A DNA stretch of 39,473 bases, taken from positions 1 to 39,473 of the forward strand of contig CAVPEB010000066.1 in the NCBI GenBank assembly GCA_963702765.1. The letters run 5' to 3'. The translations under genes and the position numbers were made by a program. The notes below the pieces were generated by a model that did not search any database, was not told the DNA's origin, and saw nothing but the letters and a program-made list of their open reading frames with translations. Shown in pieces: positions 33,075 through 39,473 of this stretch; positions within the stretch are counted from its first letter, which is position 1, and every line of letters starts with the position of its first letter. The DNA is from DATMNR01 sp963702765. GTDB lineage: Bacteria; Chloroflexota; Ktedonobacteria; Ktedonobacterales; Ktedonobacteraceae.

Positions 33075-34400
33075 ATGCTGGACAATATAAACGAGTTAAC
33101 TGCAATCGAAGACATCGTAGCTCGCGAGATACTCGACTCGCGCGGCAATCCTACTATTGAAGTCGAAGTGTTACTGATGGGTGGCAAAACAGGGGTAGCC
33201 GCAGTTCCATCCGGTGCTTCAACAGGTGTACACGAAGCCGTAGAACTGCGAGATGGAGACAAGAGTCGTTACGGTGGAAAAGGAGTGTTAAAGGCTGTAG
33301 AGAATGTGAGCGAGACCATCCGCGAAGCTGTAGTCGGTATCGAGGCAACGGAACAAATAACCATCGACGAATTAATGATCGAGCTGGATGGCACTGCAAA
33401 TAAAGGCAACCTGGGAGCTAACGCCATCCTTGGAGTCTCCCTTGCCGTAGCGAAAGCAGCAGCTCGTGCTTTGGAGCAACCACTCTACAGGTATATTGGA
33501 GGGGTTTCTGCTCGCACGCTCCCCATCCCAATGATGAATATTTTGAATGGAGGCAAGCACGCGGACAATTCGACCGATATGCAAGAATATATGATTTTGC
33601 CGGTCGGAGCTACTACTTTTCGAGAAGCCCTGCGCATGGGTGCCGAAGTATACCAGAGTCTCAAGAAAGTGCTGCATGGTAAAAAGCTGAACACCAATGT
33701 CGGCGATGAAGGCGGCTTCGCCCCGTCTCTCGGCTCCAATCGCGAGGCGCTTGAGATCATCGTAGCCGCTATCGAGTCGGCGGGGTATAAACCTGGGGTG
33801 GATATTTTCCTGGGGATGGACCCTGCATCGAGCGAGTTCTACGAAAACGGCAAATATGTGCTGGCACGCGAGGGGCGCACGCTCACTTCAAGCGAGATGG
33901 TTGATCTTTACGAGCAGTGGATCAACGAGTATCCTATCATCAGTATCGAGGACGGGTTGGCTGAAGACGACTGGGACGGTTGGAAACTTTTACGCCAGCG
34001 TCTGGGTAACCGTATACAACTCGTAGGCGATGACCTGTTTGTGACGAACACTGAGCGTCTCAAACGTGGTATCGAGGAACAGTCTGCCAATTCTATTCTG
34101 ATCAAGCTCAATCAGATTGGCACGTTAACGGAGACGCTGGAAGCTATCGAGATGGCCAAACGTGCCAACTTTACTGCTGTTGTCTCCCACCGTTCAGGCG
34201 AAACCGAGGATACGACAATTGCCGACCTGGTCGTTGCCACCAACGCAGGGCAAATCAAGACGGGCGCACCTGCACGTACCGAACGCGTTGCCAAGTACAA
34301 TCGTTTACTCGCGATCGAAGAAGAGCTTGGCGAAAAAACTGCTCGCTATGCTGGTTTCAGCGCATTTTATAATGTGCCCGCGCTTTTTAAGAAGCAGTAA
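33075..34400 (+). CDS. eno: Enolase
   Basis: 441 residues, full length. IVAREILDSRGNPTIEVEV at the N-terminus, the mobile loop AVPSGASTGVHEA, NILNGGKHADNSTDMQEYMI, NVGDEGGFAPSL, SIEDGLAEDDWDGW, LVGDDLFVTN, LIKLNQIGTLTE, SHRSGETEDTTIADL and GQIKTGAPARTERVAKYN are all present. It interconverts 2-phosphoglycerate and phosphoenolpyruvate in glycolysis. The frame opens at TTG 33060, but ATG 33075 has a GGGAGG site 7 bases upstream and gives the usual start. A strong terminator follows. A frameshifted second copy lies directly downstream. Confidence 0.97.
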   Translation: MLDNINELTAIEDIVAREILDSRGNPTIEVEVLLMGGKTGVAAVPSGASTGVHEAVELRDGDKSRYGGKGVLKAVENVSETIREAVVGIEATEQITIDELMIELDGTANKGNLGANAILGVSLAVAKAAARALEQPLYRYIGGVSARTLPIPMMNILNGGKHADNSTDMQEYMILPVGATTFREALRMGAEVYQSLKKVLHGKKLNTNVGDEGGFAPSLGSNREALEIIVAAIESAGYKPGVDIFLGMDPASSEFYENGKYVLAREGRTLTSSEMVDLYEQWINEYPIISIEDGLAEDDWDGWKLLRQRLGNRIQLVGDDLFVTNTERLKRGIEEQSANSILIKLNQIGTLTETLEAIEMAKRANFTAVVSHRSGETEDTTIADLVVATNAGQIKTGAPARTERVAKYNRLLAIEEELGEKTARYAGFSAFYNVPALFKKQ

Positions 34401-34413
34401 GGTTTGTTATTGG

Positions 34414-34519
34414 TGTGGGTGTGTGGCAAGCCACACACCCACATTTTTATTTTTTGTGAATGGTTTCATTTTTTATCGAAAAAACCGCTCAAATACCGCT
34501 CAAAATGCGCGGTATTTTT
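34414..34519 (+). terminator. Two Rho-independent terminators after eno
   Basis: The first is a perfect 13-base stem, TGTGGGTGTGTGG (34414-34426) and CCACACACCCACA (34431-34443), with loop CAAG, followed by a T-rich tract. The second is AAATACCGC (34491-34499) and GCGGTATTT (34509-34517), followed by Ts. Both are repeated after the second enolase copy. Confidence 0.85.
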
Positions 34520-34614
34520 CCGCAAAAACATGGCGAAGGTGATGGGCTTCATTTCACAAAACCGTAATTCATGAATTGTATGGGACGAGCGCGAATATCC
34601 AATGTTCTCACGAC

Positions 34615-35941
34615 ATGCTGGACAATATAAACGAGTTAACTGCAATCGAAGACATCGTAGCTCGCGAGATACTCGACTCGCGCGGCAATCCTACTATTGA
34701 AGTCGAAGTATTACTGATGGGTGGCAAAACAGGAGTAGCCGCAGTTCCATCCGGTGCTTCAACAGGTGTACACGAAGCGGTAGAACTGCAGAGATGGAGA
34801 CAAGAGTCGTTACGGTGGAAAAGGAGTGTTAAAGGCTGTTGAGAATGTGAGCGAGACCATCCGCGAAGCTGTAGTCGGTATCGAGGCAACGGAACAAATA
34901 ACCATCGACGAATTGATGATCGAACTGGATGGCACTGCAAATAAAGGCAACCTGGGAGCTAACGCCATCCTTGGCGTCTCCCTTGCCGTGGCGAAAGCAG
35001 CAGCTCGTGCATTGGAGCAACCACTCTACAGGTATATTGGAGGGGTTTCTGCTCGCACGCTCCCCATCCCAATGATGAATATTTTGAATGGAGGCAAGCA
35101 CGCTGACAATTCGACCGATATGCAAGAATATATGATTCTGCCAGTCGGAGCTACTACTTTTCGAGAAGCCCTGCGCATGGGCGCCGAAGTCTACCAGAGC
35201 CTCAAGAAAGTGCTGCATGGTAAAAAGCTGAACACCAATGTCGGCGATGAAGGCGGTTTCGCCCCGTCTCTCGGCTCCAATCGCGAGGCGCTTGAGATCA
35301 TCGTAGCCGCTATCGAGTCGGCGGGGTATAAACCTGGAGTGGATATTTTCCTGGGGATGGACCCTGCTTCGAGCGAGTTCTACGAAAACGGCAAATATGT
35401 GCTGGCACGCGAGGGGCGCACGCTCACTTCAAGCGAGATGGTTGATCTCTACGAGCAGTGGATCAACGAGTATCCTATCATCAGTATCGAGGACGGATTG
35501 GCGGAAGACGACTGGGACGGTTGGAAACTTTTGCACCAGCGTCTGGGTAACCGTATTCAAATCATGGGAGATGATCTGTTTGTGACGAACACTGAGCGTC
35601 TCAAACGTGGTATCGAGGAACAGTCTGCCAATTCTATTCTGATCAAGCTCAATCAGATTGGCACGTTAACGGAGACGCTGGAAGCTATCGAGATGGCCAA
35701 ACGTGCCTCCTTTACTGCTGTTGTCTCCCACCGTTCAGGCGAGACCGAGGACACGACAATTGCCGACCTGGTCGTTGCCACCAACGCAGGGCAAATCAAG
35801 ACAGGCGCACCTGCACGTACCGAACGCGTTGCCAAGTACAATCGTTTACTCGCGATCGAAGAAGAGCTTGGCGAAAAAACTGCTCGCTATGCTGGTTTCA
35901 GCGCATTTTATAATGTGCCCGCGCTTTTTAAGAAGCAGTAA
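34615..35941 (+). pseudogene. Second enolase copy, frameshifted
   Basis: A near-identical copy of the enolase at 33075, broken by one extra A at 34790 (CTGCAGAGATGG against CTGCGAGATGG). From ATG 34615 translation leaves the enolase frame after about 58 residues and stops at 34842; the remaining 371 codons are intact in another frame. It has no Shine-Dalgarno site, since the duplication began at the start codon, and two terminators stand between it and the eno promoter. Three protein differences cluster at normally fixed places: LLRQRL to LLHQRL, IQLVGDDLF to IQIMGDDLF, and RANF to RASF. Most other changes are silent, so the copy either drifted under selection before breaking or was partly homogenised. 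Not expected to make enolase. Confidence 0.9.
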
Positions 35942-35954
35942 GGTTTGTTATTGG

Positions 35955-36058
35955 TGTGGGTGTGTGGCAAGCCACACACCCACATTTTTATTTTTTGTGA
36001 ATGGTTTCATTTTTTATCGAAAATACCGCTCACATACCGCTCAAAATGCGCGGTATTT
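35955..36058 (+). terminator. Duplicated terminators after the second enolase copy
   Basis: The same 13-base stem as after eno (35955-35967 with 35972-35984, T-rich tract after) and the second hairpin with a 7-base perfect stem ATACCGC/GCGGTAT (36034-36040, 36050-36056). They are the duplicated copies of the pair at 34414-34519. Confidence 0.8.
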
Positions 36059-36302
36059 TTCCGCAAAAACATGGCGAAGGTGATGGGCTTCATTTCACAA
36101 AACCGTAATTCATGAATTGTATGGCACTAGCGCCAATATCCAATGTTCTCACCACATCAACACATATCCAATCAACCGAAATAGGCTTTTGGACGATCGA
36201 GTGAAATCTATTCCCAATAATCGTTGGATATTTTAGTATACATTTGCATTGTTATTGCCATTGAGGCAGTAGCCATAGGGGAGCATAGAACGGATTGTGC
36301 AT

Positions 36303-36707
36303 ATGAATAATTTCTATTTAGCCGGGAGTCAAAATCTTGTGGGGCGGCTGGAAGAGATTGCTAGCCTTTTACGAGCTGGAAAGAAAATAAACGCGATCAA
36401 GGCCTATCGGGAGGTTACGGGCGCATCGCTTGCCGAGGCAAAAGATGCGGTAGAGCGCCTGGATATGGCGTTACGGATGTATGGTACGATGGTGGTTGCT
36501 GATGCACTCATGGAGGTTGCACAACAGGGCATGCCGATGGATATGGATGTACAAAGTATACTCCTCACGGAAATGGCGTTCCTGGTCTCTAAAGGTCAGT
36601 ATATTCAGGCAATCAAGCTGTATCGGGAGCGCACAGGTATGGGTCTGTCTGACGCCAAAATGGTTGTTGATCGCATCAAGCTTATGATGCGCGCATCTGG
36701 TTTTTAG
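36303..36707 (+). CDS. Small protein with two ribosomal L7/L12 C-terminal-like repeats
   Basis: 134 residues from ATG 36303 (GTG 36297 is an alternative; neither has a strong ribosome site, a GGGGAG lies 13-19 bases upstream). Two similar halves are seen: INAIKAYREVTGASLAEAKD (about 30-50) and IQAIKLYRERTGMGLSDAK (about 100-118). Each matches the helix-loop-helix core of the L7/L12 C-terminal domain (IAVIKVVREITGLGLKEAKD-type), which in the ribosome binds GTPase factors. The ribosomal N-terminal dimerisation domain is absent, so this is not L7/L12 itself. Role unknown; the repeat may bind GTPase-like partners. Confidence 0.7.
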   Translation: MNNFYLAGSQNLVGRLEEIASLLRAGKKINAIKAYREVTGASLAEAKDAVERLDMALRMYGTMVVADALMEVAQQGMPMDMDVQSILLTEMAFLVSKGQYIQAIKLYRERTGMGLSDAKMVVDRIKLMMRASGF

Positions 36708-36836
36708 CTCGCACATTTGAGGGCAGACGCTTGCGCCAATCATGATTTGTAGGGACAGGGGTTGTGTGGATGTGGTGTGGGGGCGCTTCTCCTTACGTCA
36801 CGTCGTGCCTGAGCGCGTAGCGCTAGACACTTCCTT

Positions 36837-36952
36837 GCATCTCTGCTGAGTGCGAAGCAGTTGCCGCTCGTTCTGACTGAGCGGCAGCTAGCTGTGCAGC
36901 AGCGTTGTCAGAACGGATAAGAACTGACGCGACAGCGTCGTTGCAGAGATGC
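36837..36952. other. Multi-hairpin intergenic element with pseudoknot potential
   Basis: The 421-base gap between 36707 and 37129 has no gene but is full of stems. An outer pair GCATCTCTGC (36837-36846) and GCAGAGATGC (36943-36952) encloses TGCCGCTC/GAGCGGCA (36862-36869, 36879-36886), whose loop GTTCTGACT can pair with GTCAGAAC (36907-36914) as a pseudoknot. It also encloses the palindrome CAGCTAGCTG (36885-36894) and GACGC/GCGTC (36926-36930, 36935-36939). It may be a structured RNA, an mRNA leader of the hydrolase gene, or a miniature mobile element; orientation cannot be told. Confidence 0.45.
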
Positions 36953-36995
36953 TTTCAAGCTTCGCCAGCGTCGTTGGCAAGGCGGGTAGGTGCCA

Positions 36996-37057
36996 GCGCT
37001 GTCCTGCTTGCAAACACGTGCTGACGTGAGATGTATGCGCGCTTGCGCTGTCCTGCT
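36996..37057. repeat. 13-base direct repeat GCGCTGTCCTGCT
   Basis: GCGCTGTCCTGCT occurs at 36996-37008 and again at 37045-37057, 49 bases apart, in the same gene-free stretch as the multi-hairpin element. Each is followed by a TGC or AGC, extending the similarity. It is just upstream of the alpha/beta hydrolase gene. Function unknown. Confidence 0.4.
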
Positions 37058-37128
37058 AGCGTTGATATAGTATAGAAAATAGTATTTTGCGATGGCTTCA
37101 GCAATCGGGCTGGGCCAGGAGAGGCAGT

Positions 37129-38010
37129 ATGTTGAATCAAACTTTTGAAAATGAGTCGAGTACTCAAGAGCGGCACAATGCGCATGTGATCCACTATAAT
37201 CTCAGCTATATTTTGCAAGGCGCTGAATGGGGAACTGATGGGGCGATTGTTTTACTTCACGACATTATGGGTGGAGCGTTTACCTGGAGGGACGTTCTGC
37301 CACTGCTAGCGCCTATAAAGCGGGCTGTATATGTGATTGATATGCTCGGGTATGGCGAATCGGATCATCCCTGGCAATCAGATACTTCTATCTGGGGCCA
37401 TGCTGATTGCCTGTCTTTTTTGTTCGAGCAACTCAATCTTACCAATATGGTGCTGGTGGGACATGGCATTGGGGGAGGTGTAGCCCAGGTTCTGGCAACG
37501 CGTTTGAGCCGAGAACGAGTCGCGGCTCTTGTGTTGATAGATACGATTGCATACACATACACCTTTGCCCCAGACTGGCCATTGCCGGAAATGAAGGAGC
37601 AGCAGGATCCTGATCGTCCAAAGGAGACCAAACTGGAAGATATGATCCATGCATTGCAAGAAACGCTACCTCATGCAACACAATACCCCGATCGCCTCAA
37701 GCAATCTATGGATGAATGGATTTCACCATGGAAAAGCGAAGTGGGCAAAGAGCTGCTTTTCCAGCACATTCGCCTGCTGCATCCAGACTATTCCAATTCT
37801 GTGGCTTCTGACTTGAAAGAGATGGGAAAACCGACGCTGATTATCTGGGGTGAACACGACGAGCAGATGCCGTTAAAAATTGCTCAACGCCTGCATCGTG
37901 ATATTCCTGAATCTCGTCTTGTGATCGTGCCAGATGCCGGGCACCTGATCCTGTTTGATGCGCCTGGTGATGTTGCCAGGGCCCTTGAGGATTTTGTTGG
38001 GAGATTGTAA
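37129..38010 (+). CDS. Alpha/beta-hydrolase-fold protein lacking the nucleophile
   Basis: 293 residues from ATG 37129 (GGAG site 7 bases upstream; the frame opens at 37087). Typical fold landmarks: VLLHDIMGGAFTWRDVLPLL, VIDMLGYGESDHP, the nucleophile elbow, a helical cap (about 145-230), IIWGEHDEQMP with the acid and PDAGHLILFDAP with the histidine. The elbow reads LVGHGIGGGVAQ: position 113 is Gly (GGC) where Ser (GHSxGG) or Asp (GHDxGGGVAQ, haloalkane dehalogenase/epoxide hydrolase type) is expected. Either parent codon (AGC or GAC) is one base away. The protein may be an inactive binding form, or the base may be wrong. Confidence 0.82.
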   Translation: MLNQTFENESSTQERHNAHVIHYNLSYILQGAEWGTDGAIVLLHDIMGGAFTWRDVLPLLAPIKRAVYVIDMLGYGESDHPWQSDTSIWGHADCLSFLFEQLNLTNMVLVGHGIGGGVAQVLATRLSRERVAALVLIDTIAYTYTFAPDWPLPEMKEQQDPDRPKETKLEDMIHALQETLPHATQYPDRLKQSMDEWISPWKSEVGKELLFQHIRLLHPDYSNSVASDLKEMGKPTLIIWGEHDEQMPLKIAQRLHRDIPESRLVIVPDAGHLILFDAPGDVARALEDFVGRL

Positions 38011-38128
38011 AGTTCTGGAGGATTCCACCAGATTGACTAGCTTTTGAATACCGATTCGCAACCGAATTATGTTAACCTGGGCCTGTGATAGAATCTTTCA
38101 AATTTGCGAAATGGATGTGCAGTGATTT

Positions 38129-39460
38129 ATGATGATTTTCTCAAGCTTTGCTAATAAAAGATCACTGGCTGCCTGGTTGAGCATCTTGATACTACTGCTT
38201 GTATTGAGTAGCTGTAGTTCTAATCAGAGTTCGACGCAAACGTATCATGTGACTTCAAAGTATCGTGGCATTACTTTGACGATTGCGCCTTTACCCACGG
38301 CTACGCTGGCAGCATCTGTGCCTGGAGTACGTCCGTTTGTAGATAGTTGGAATAATTTTCACATCTTTCAAGATTTCGATTACAACATACAGAATCCGAG
38401 CGCAATCGCGCGGTATTACGATTTTGTCTGGGGTGCTCATCCCGGCAATGTACAGGCTTTTCGTTCAAGCAATCCAAACAACCTTCTCAGTTTCTACTTC
38501 TCTTTCTTTCGTGATTCTGGAACCTTTAACGATCGGGGTGCTACACAGAGCCTTGCATACTGGCAACAAATTCACCCGGATTGGATTCTCTATCAATGTG
38601 ATAGGCATACGCCAGCTTATGAAGATGGGTTGAATAATGTCCCTTTCAATTTCACGAATCCGGCCTTTCTTGCCTGGCAAATCCAGACCTATGCACAGCC
38701 AGCCAGTGCAAACGGCTTCGATGCCATTGCCGCTGATAATGTGAACCTGCAGAACGTGATTGGGGCATGTGGTTATTATAAGAATGGGCAATGGGTACAA
38801 CGTTACACCGGTGAGATGGATGATCCTCAATGGCGGGCAGATGTCCTGACCTGGTTGAGTGAGATGCAGCAGGCGCTGCATCAACTGGCGCATCCGTTGA
38901 TATTGATTCCCAATCTTGGATATGGGTATTCACCTTCGAGCGATCCGCAAGTGCAGCAGGTTGTGAGCCATCTTGATGGCATACTGGATGAAGGTGGTTT
39001 CACGAAGTATGGAAACGGCTATTTGACAGGCGACGCCTGGGTGCAAGCTGTCAATTTTATCCAGAGCGTTCAGCAGCAACATAAGGCATATTACATCGTC
39101 GACGCGTTTCAATCTGTCGATCCAGGCGAGATTCAGTGGGCGCTGGCGTCGTATTTGATGGCGAAGGAACATTCGGCTTATCTGACGATTACTCCGATCC
39201 AGGGATATGGAAGCGATCTGAGATATAGCGAGTATAACGCGCAGATTGGAAGCCCTACCAACCAGATGTTCCTATCTCAACATATTTACTGGCGTGATTA
39301 TTCGCATGGGTTGAGTCTTGTCAATCCTAGCCCAACGTCGACATATACGGTTAGTCTTCCTGGTGGAAGTCGTTATCTTGATCTGAATGGTAATCAGGTG
39401 TCACAGACGGTGACGTTGCTTCCACATTCTGGGCTTGTGTTGCTAACTACGGCAAGTTGA
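38129..39460 (+). CDS. Exported lipoprotein with putative glycoside-hydrolase (TIM-barrel) domain
   Basis: 443 residues. A lipoprotein signal (RSLAAWLSILILLLVLSSC, lipobox LSSC) is followed by a barrel-like domain with IHPDWILYQCDRHTP, FDAIAADNVNLQNV, HPLILIPNLGYGYSP, LDGILDEGGFTKYG, and a C-terminal beta-sandwich-like end (LSLVNPSPTSTYTVSLP). The strand-end acidic residues (D in AADN, DE in ILDEGG) sit where hypothetical glycosyl-hydrolase families of the GHL type carry their catalytic acids. Substrate unknown; it would act on a polysaccharide outside the cell. ATG 38129 or 38132; no clear ribosome site. Confidence 0.7.
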   Translation: MMIFSSFANKRSLAAWLSILILLLVLSSCSSNQSSTQTYHVTSKYRGITLTIAPLPTATLAASVPGVRPFVDSWNNFHIFQDFDYNIQNPSAIARYYDFVWGAHPGNVQAFRSSNPNNLLSFYFSFFRDSGTFNDRGATQSLAYWQQIHPDWILYQCDRHTPAYEDGLNNVPFNFTNPAFLAWQIQTYAQPASANGFDAIAADNVNLQNVIGACGYYKNGQWVQRYTGEMDDPQWRADVLTWLSEMQQALHQLAHPLILIPNLGYGYSPSSDPQVQQVVSHLDGILDEGGFTKYGNGYLTGDAWVQAVNFIQSVQQQHKAYYIVDAFQSVDPGEIQWALASYLMAKEHSAYLTITPIQGYGSDLRYSEYNAQIGSPTNQMFLSQHIYWRDYSHGLSLVNPSPTSTYTVSLPGGSRYLDLNGNQVSQTVTLLPHSGLVLLTTAS

Positions 39461-39473
39461 GGGAAGAAAGCAA

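Larger units (their letters stand above)
33074..34613. repeat. Copy 1 of a 1.54-kb tandem duplication (enolase plus terminators)
   Basis: From CAT at 33074, which includes the enolase start codon, the sequence repeats almost unchanged at 34614-36154: the gene, two hairpin terminators and about 100 bases beyond. The period is 1540 bases, or 1541 counting the extra base at 34790. The breakpoints share only the three bases CAT, so this looks like illegitimate recombination. Confidence 0.9.
34614..36154. repeat. Copy 2 of the 1.54-kb tandem duplication
   Basis: It repeats 33074-34613 with scattered substitutions, mostly at third codon positions, and one inserted base at 34790. At its right edge the match ends at CCACAT (36152-36157), where the junction between copies reads CGACATGCTGG. 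The duplicated unit starts at the enolase start codon, so this copy carries no ribosome site or promoter of its own. Confidence 0.9.

Noticed and set aside
34826..35941. 371-codon frame in the second enolase copy as a functional short enolase
   Set aside because: It lacks the N-terminal domain and mobile loop, and its GTG start has no properly spaced ribosome site.
36781..37080. tRNA-like or CRISPR-like structure
   Set aside because: The stems do not form a cloverleaf with a CCA-type acceptor end, and the only direct repeat occurs twice, too few for an array.

Overview
The window looks like a chromosome segment from a filamentous soil Chloroflexota of the Ktedonobacteria type. This is inference from gene content. 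It carries IscB and TnpB elements without their TnpA partner, GCCGATTTATCG-type palindromic repeats, F420-type PPOX oxidoreductases, a Ser/Thr kinase with a secreted sensor half, BACON-repeat surface proteins, many lipoproteins and moderate GC. I see no tRNA, rRNA, CRISPR array or prophage.

Layout. 1-4.2 kb: the end of an unknown gene, a tandem pair of PPOX-fold oxidoreductases, a split transketolase whose N-subunit looks 3'-truncated, and a lipocalin-like protein. 4.3-6.7 kb (minus): a secreted coiled-coil protein frameshifted in its signal peptide, a small lipoprotein and a membrane-anchored C39-like peptidase. 6.9-9.6 kb (minus): an NHL-propeller lipoprotein coupled to a two-subunit CoA-transferase. 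9.7-11.5 kb: a lone TnpB element with a strong promoter, a LexA-like dyad and a structured 3' RNA. 11.5-15.1 kb (minus): a zinc-ribbon/BACON surface protein split by a frameshift. 15.4-17.6 kb: a Ser/Thr kinase. 17.6-22.9 kb (minus): a compact five-gene acyl-CoA operon (unknown protein, MaoC hydratase, acyl-CoA ligase, R2lox-type metal oxidase, ThDP lyase). 23.4-25.7 kb: an IscB locus with a recognisable omegaRNA and a LAGLIDADG homing endonuclease between the RNA and iscB. 25.7-29.0 kb: SprT-like protein, trehalose-phosphate synthase and RNase PH. 29.2-31.7 kb: a membrane protein whose 3' end is overlapped by a second TnpB element. 31.8-36.2 kb: a HisC-like aminotransferase, enolase and a 1.54-kb tandem duplication carrying a dead second enolase. 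36.3-39.5 kb: an L7/L12-like two-repeat protein, a multi-hairpin intergenic region, an alpha/beta hydrolase lacking its nucleophile, and a secreted glycosidase-like lipoprotein.

The three items most worth following are the IscB-omegaRNA locus with a nested homing endonuclease (23.4-25.7 kb), the R2lox/ThDP-lyase/acyl-CoA ligase operon (17.6-22.9 kb), and the LexA-like dyad on the tnpB promoter (9.79 kb). A caution applies throughout. Five genes are each broken by what looks like one inserted or lost base (near 5005, 14622, 19006, 25606 and 34790), some in short homopolymers. Part of this may be sequencing error rather than biology.
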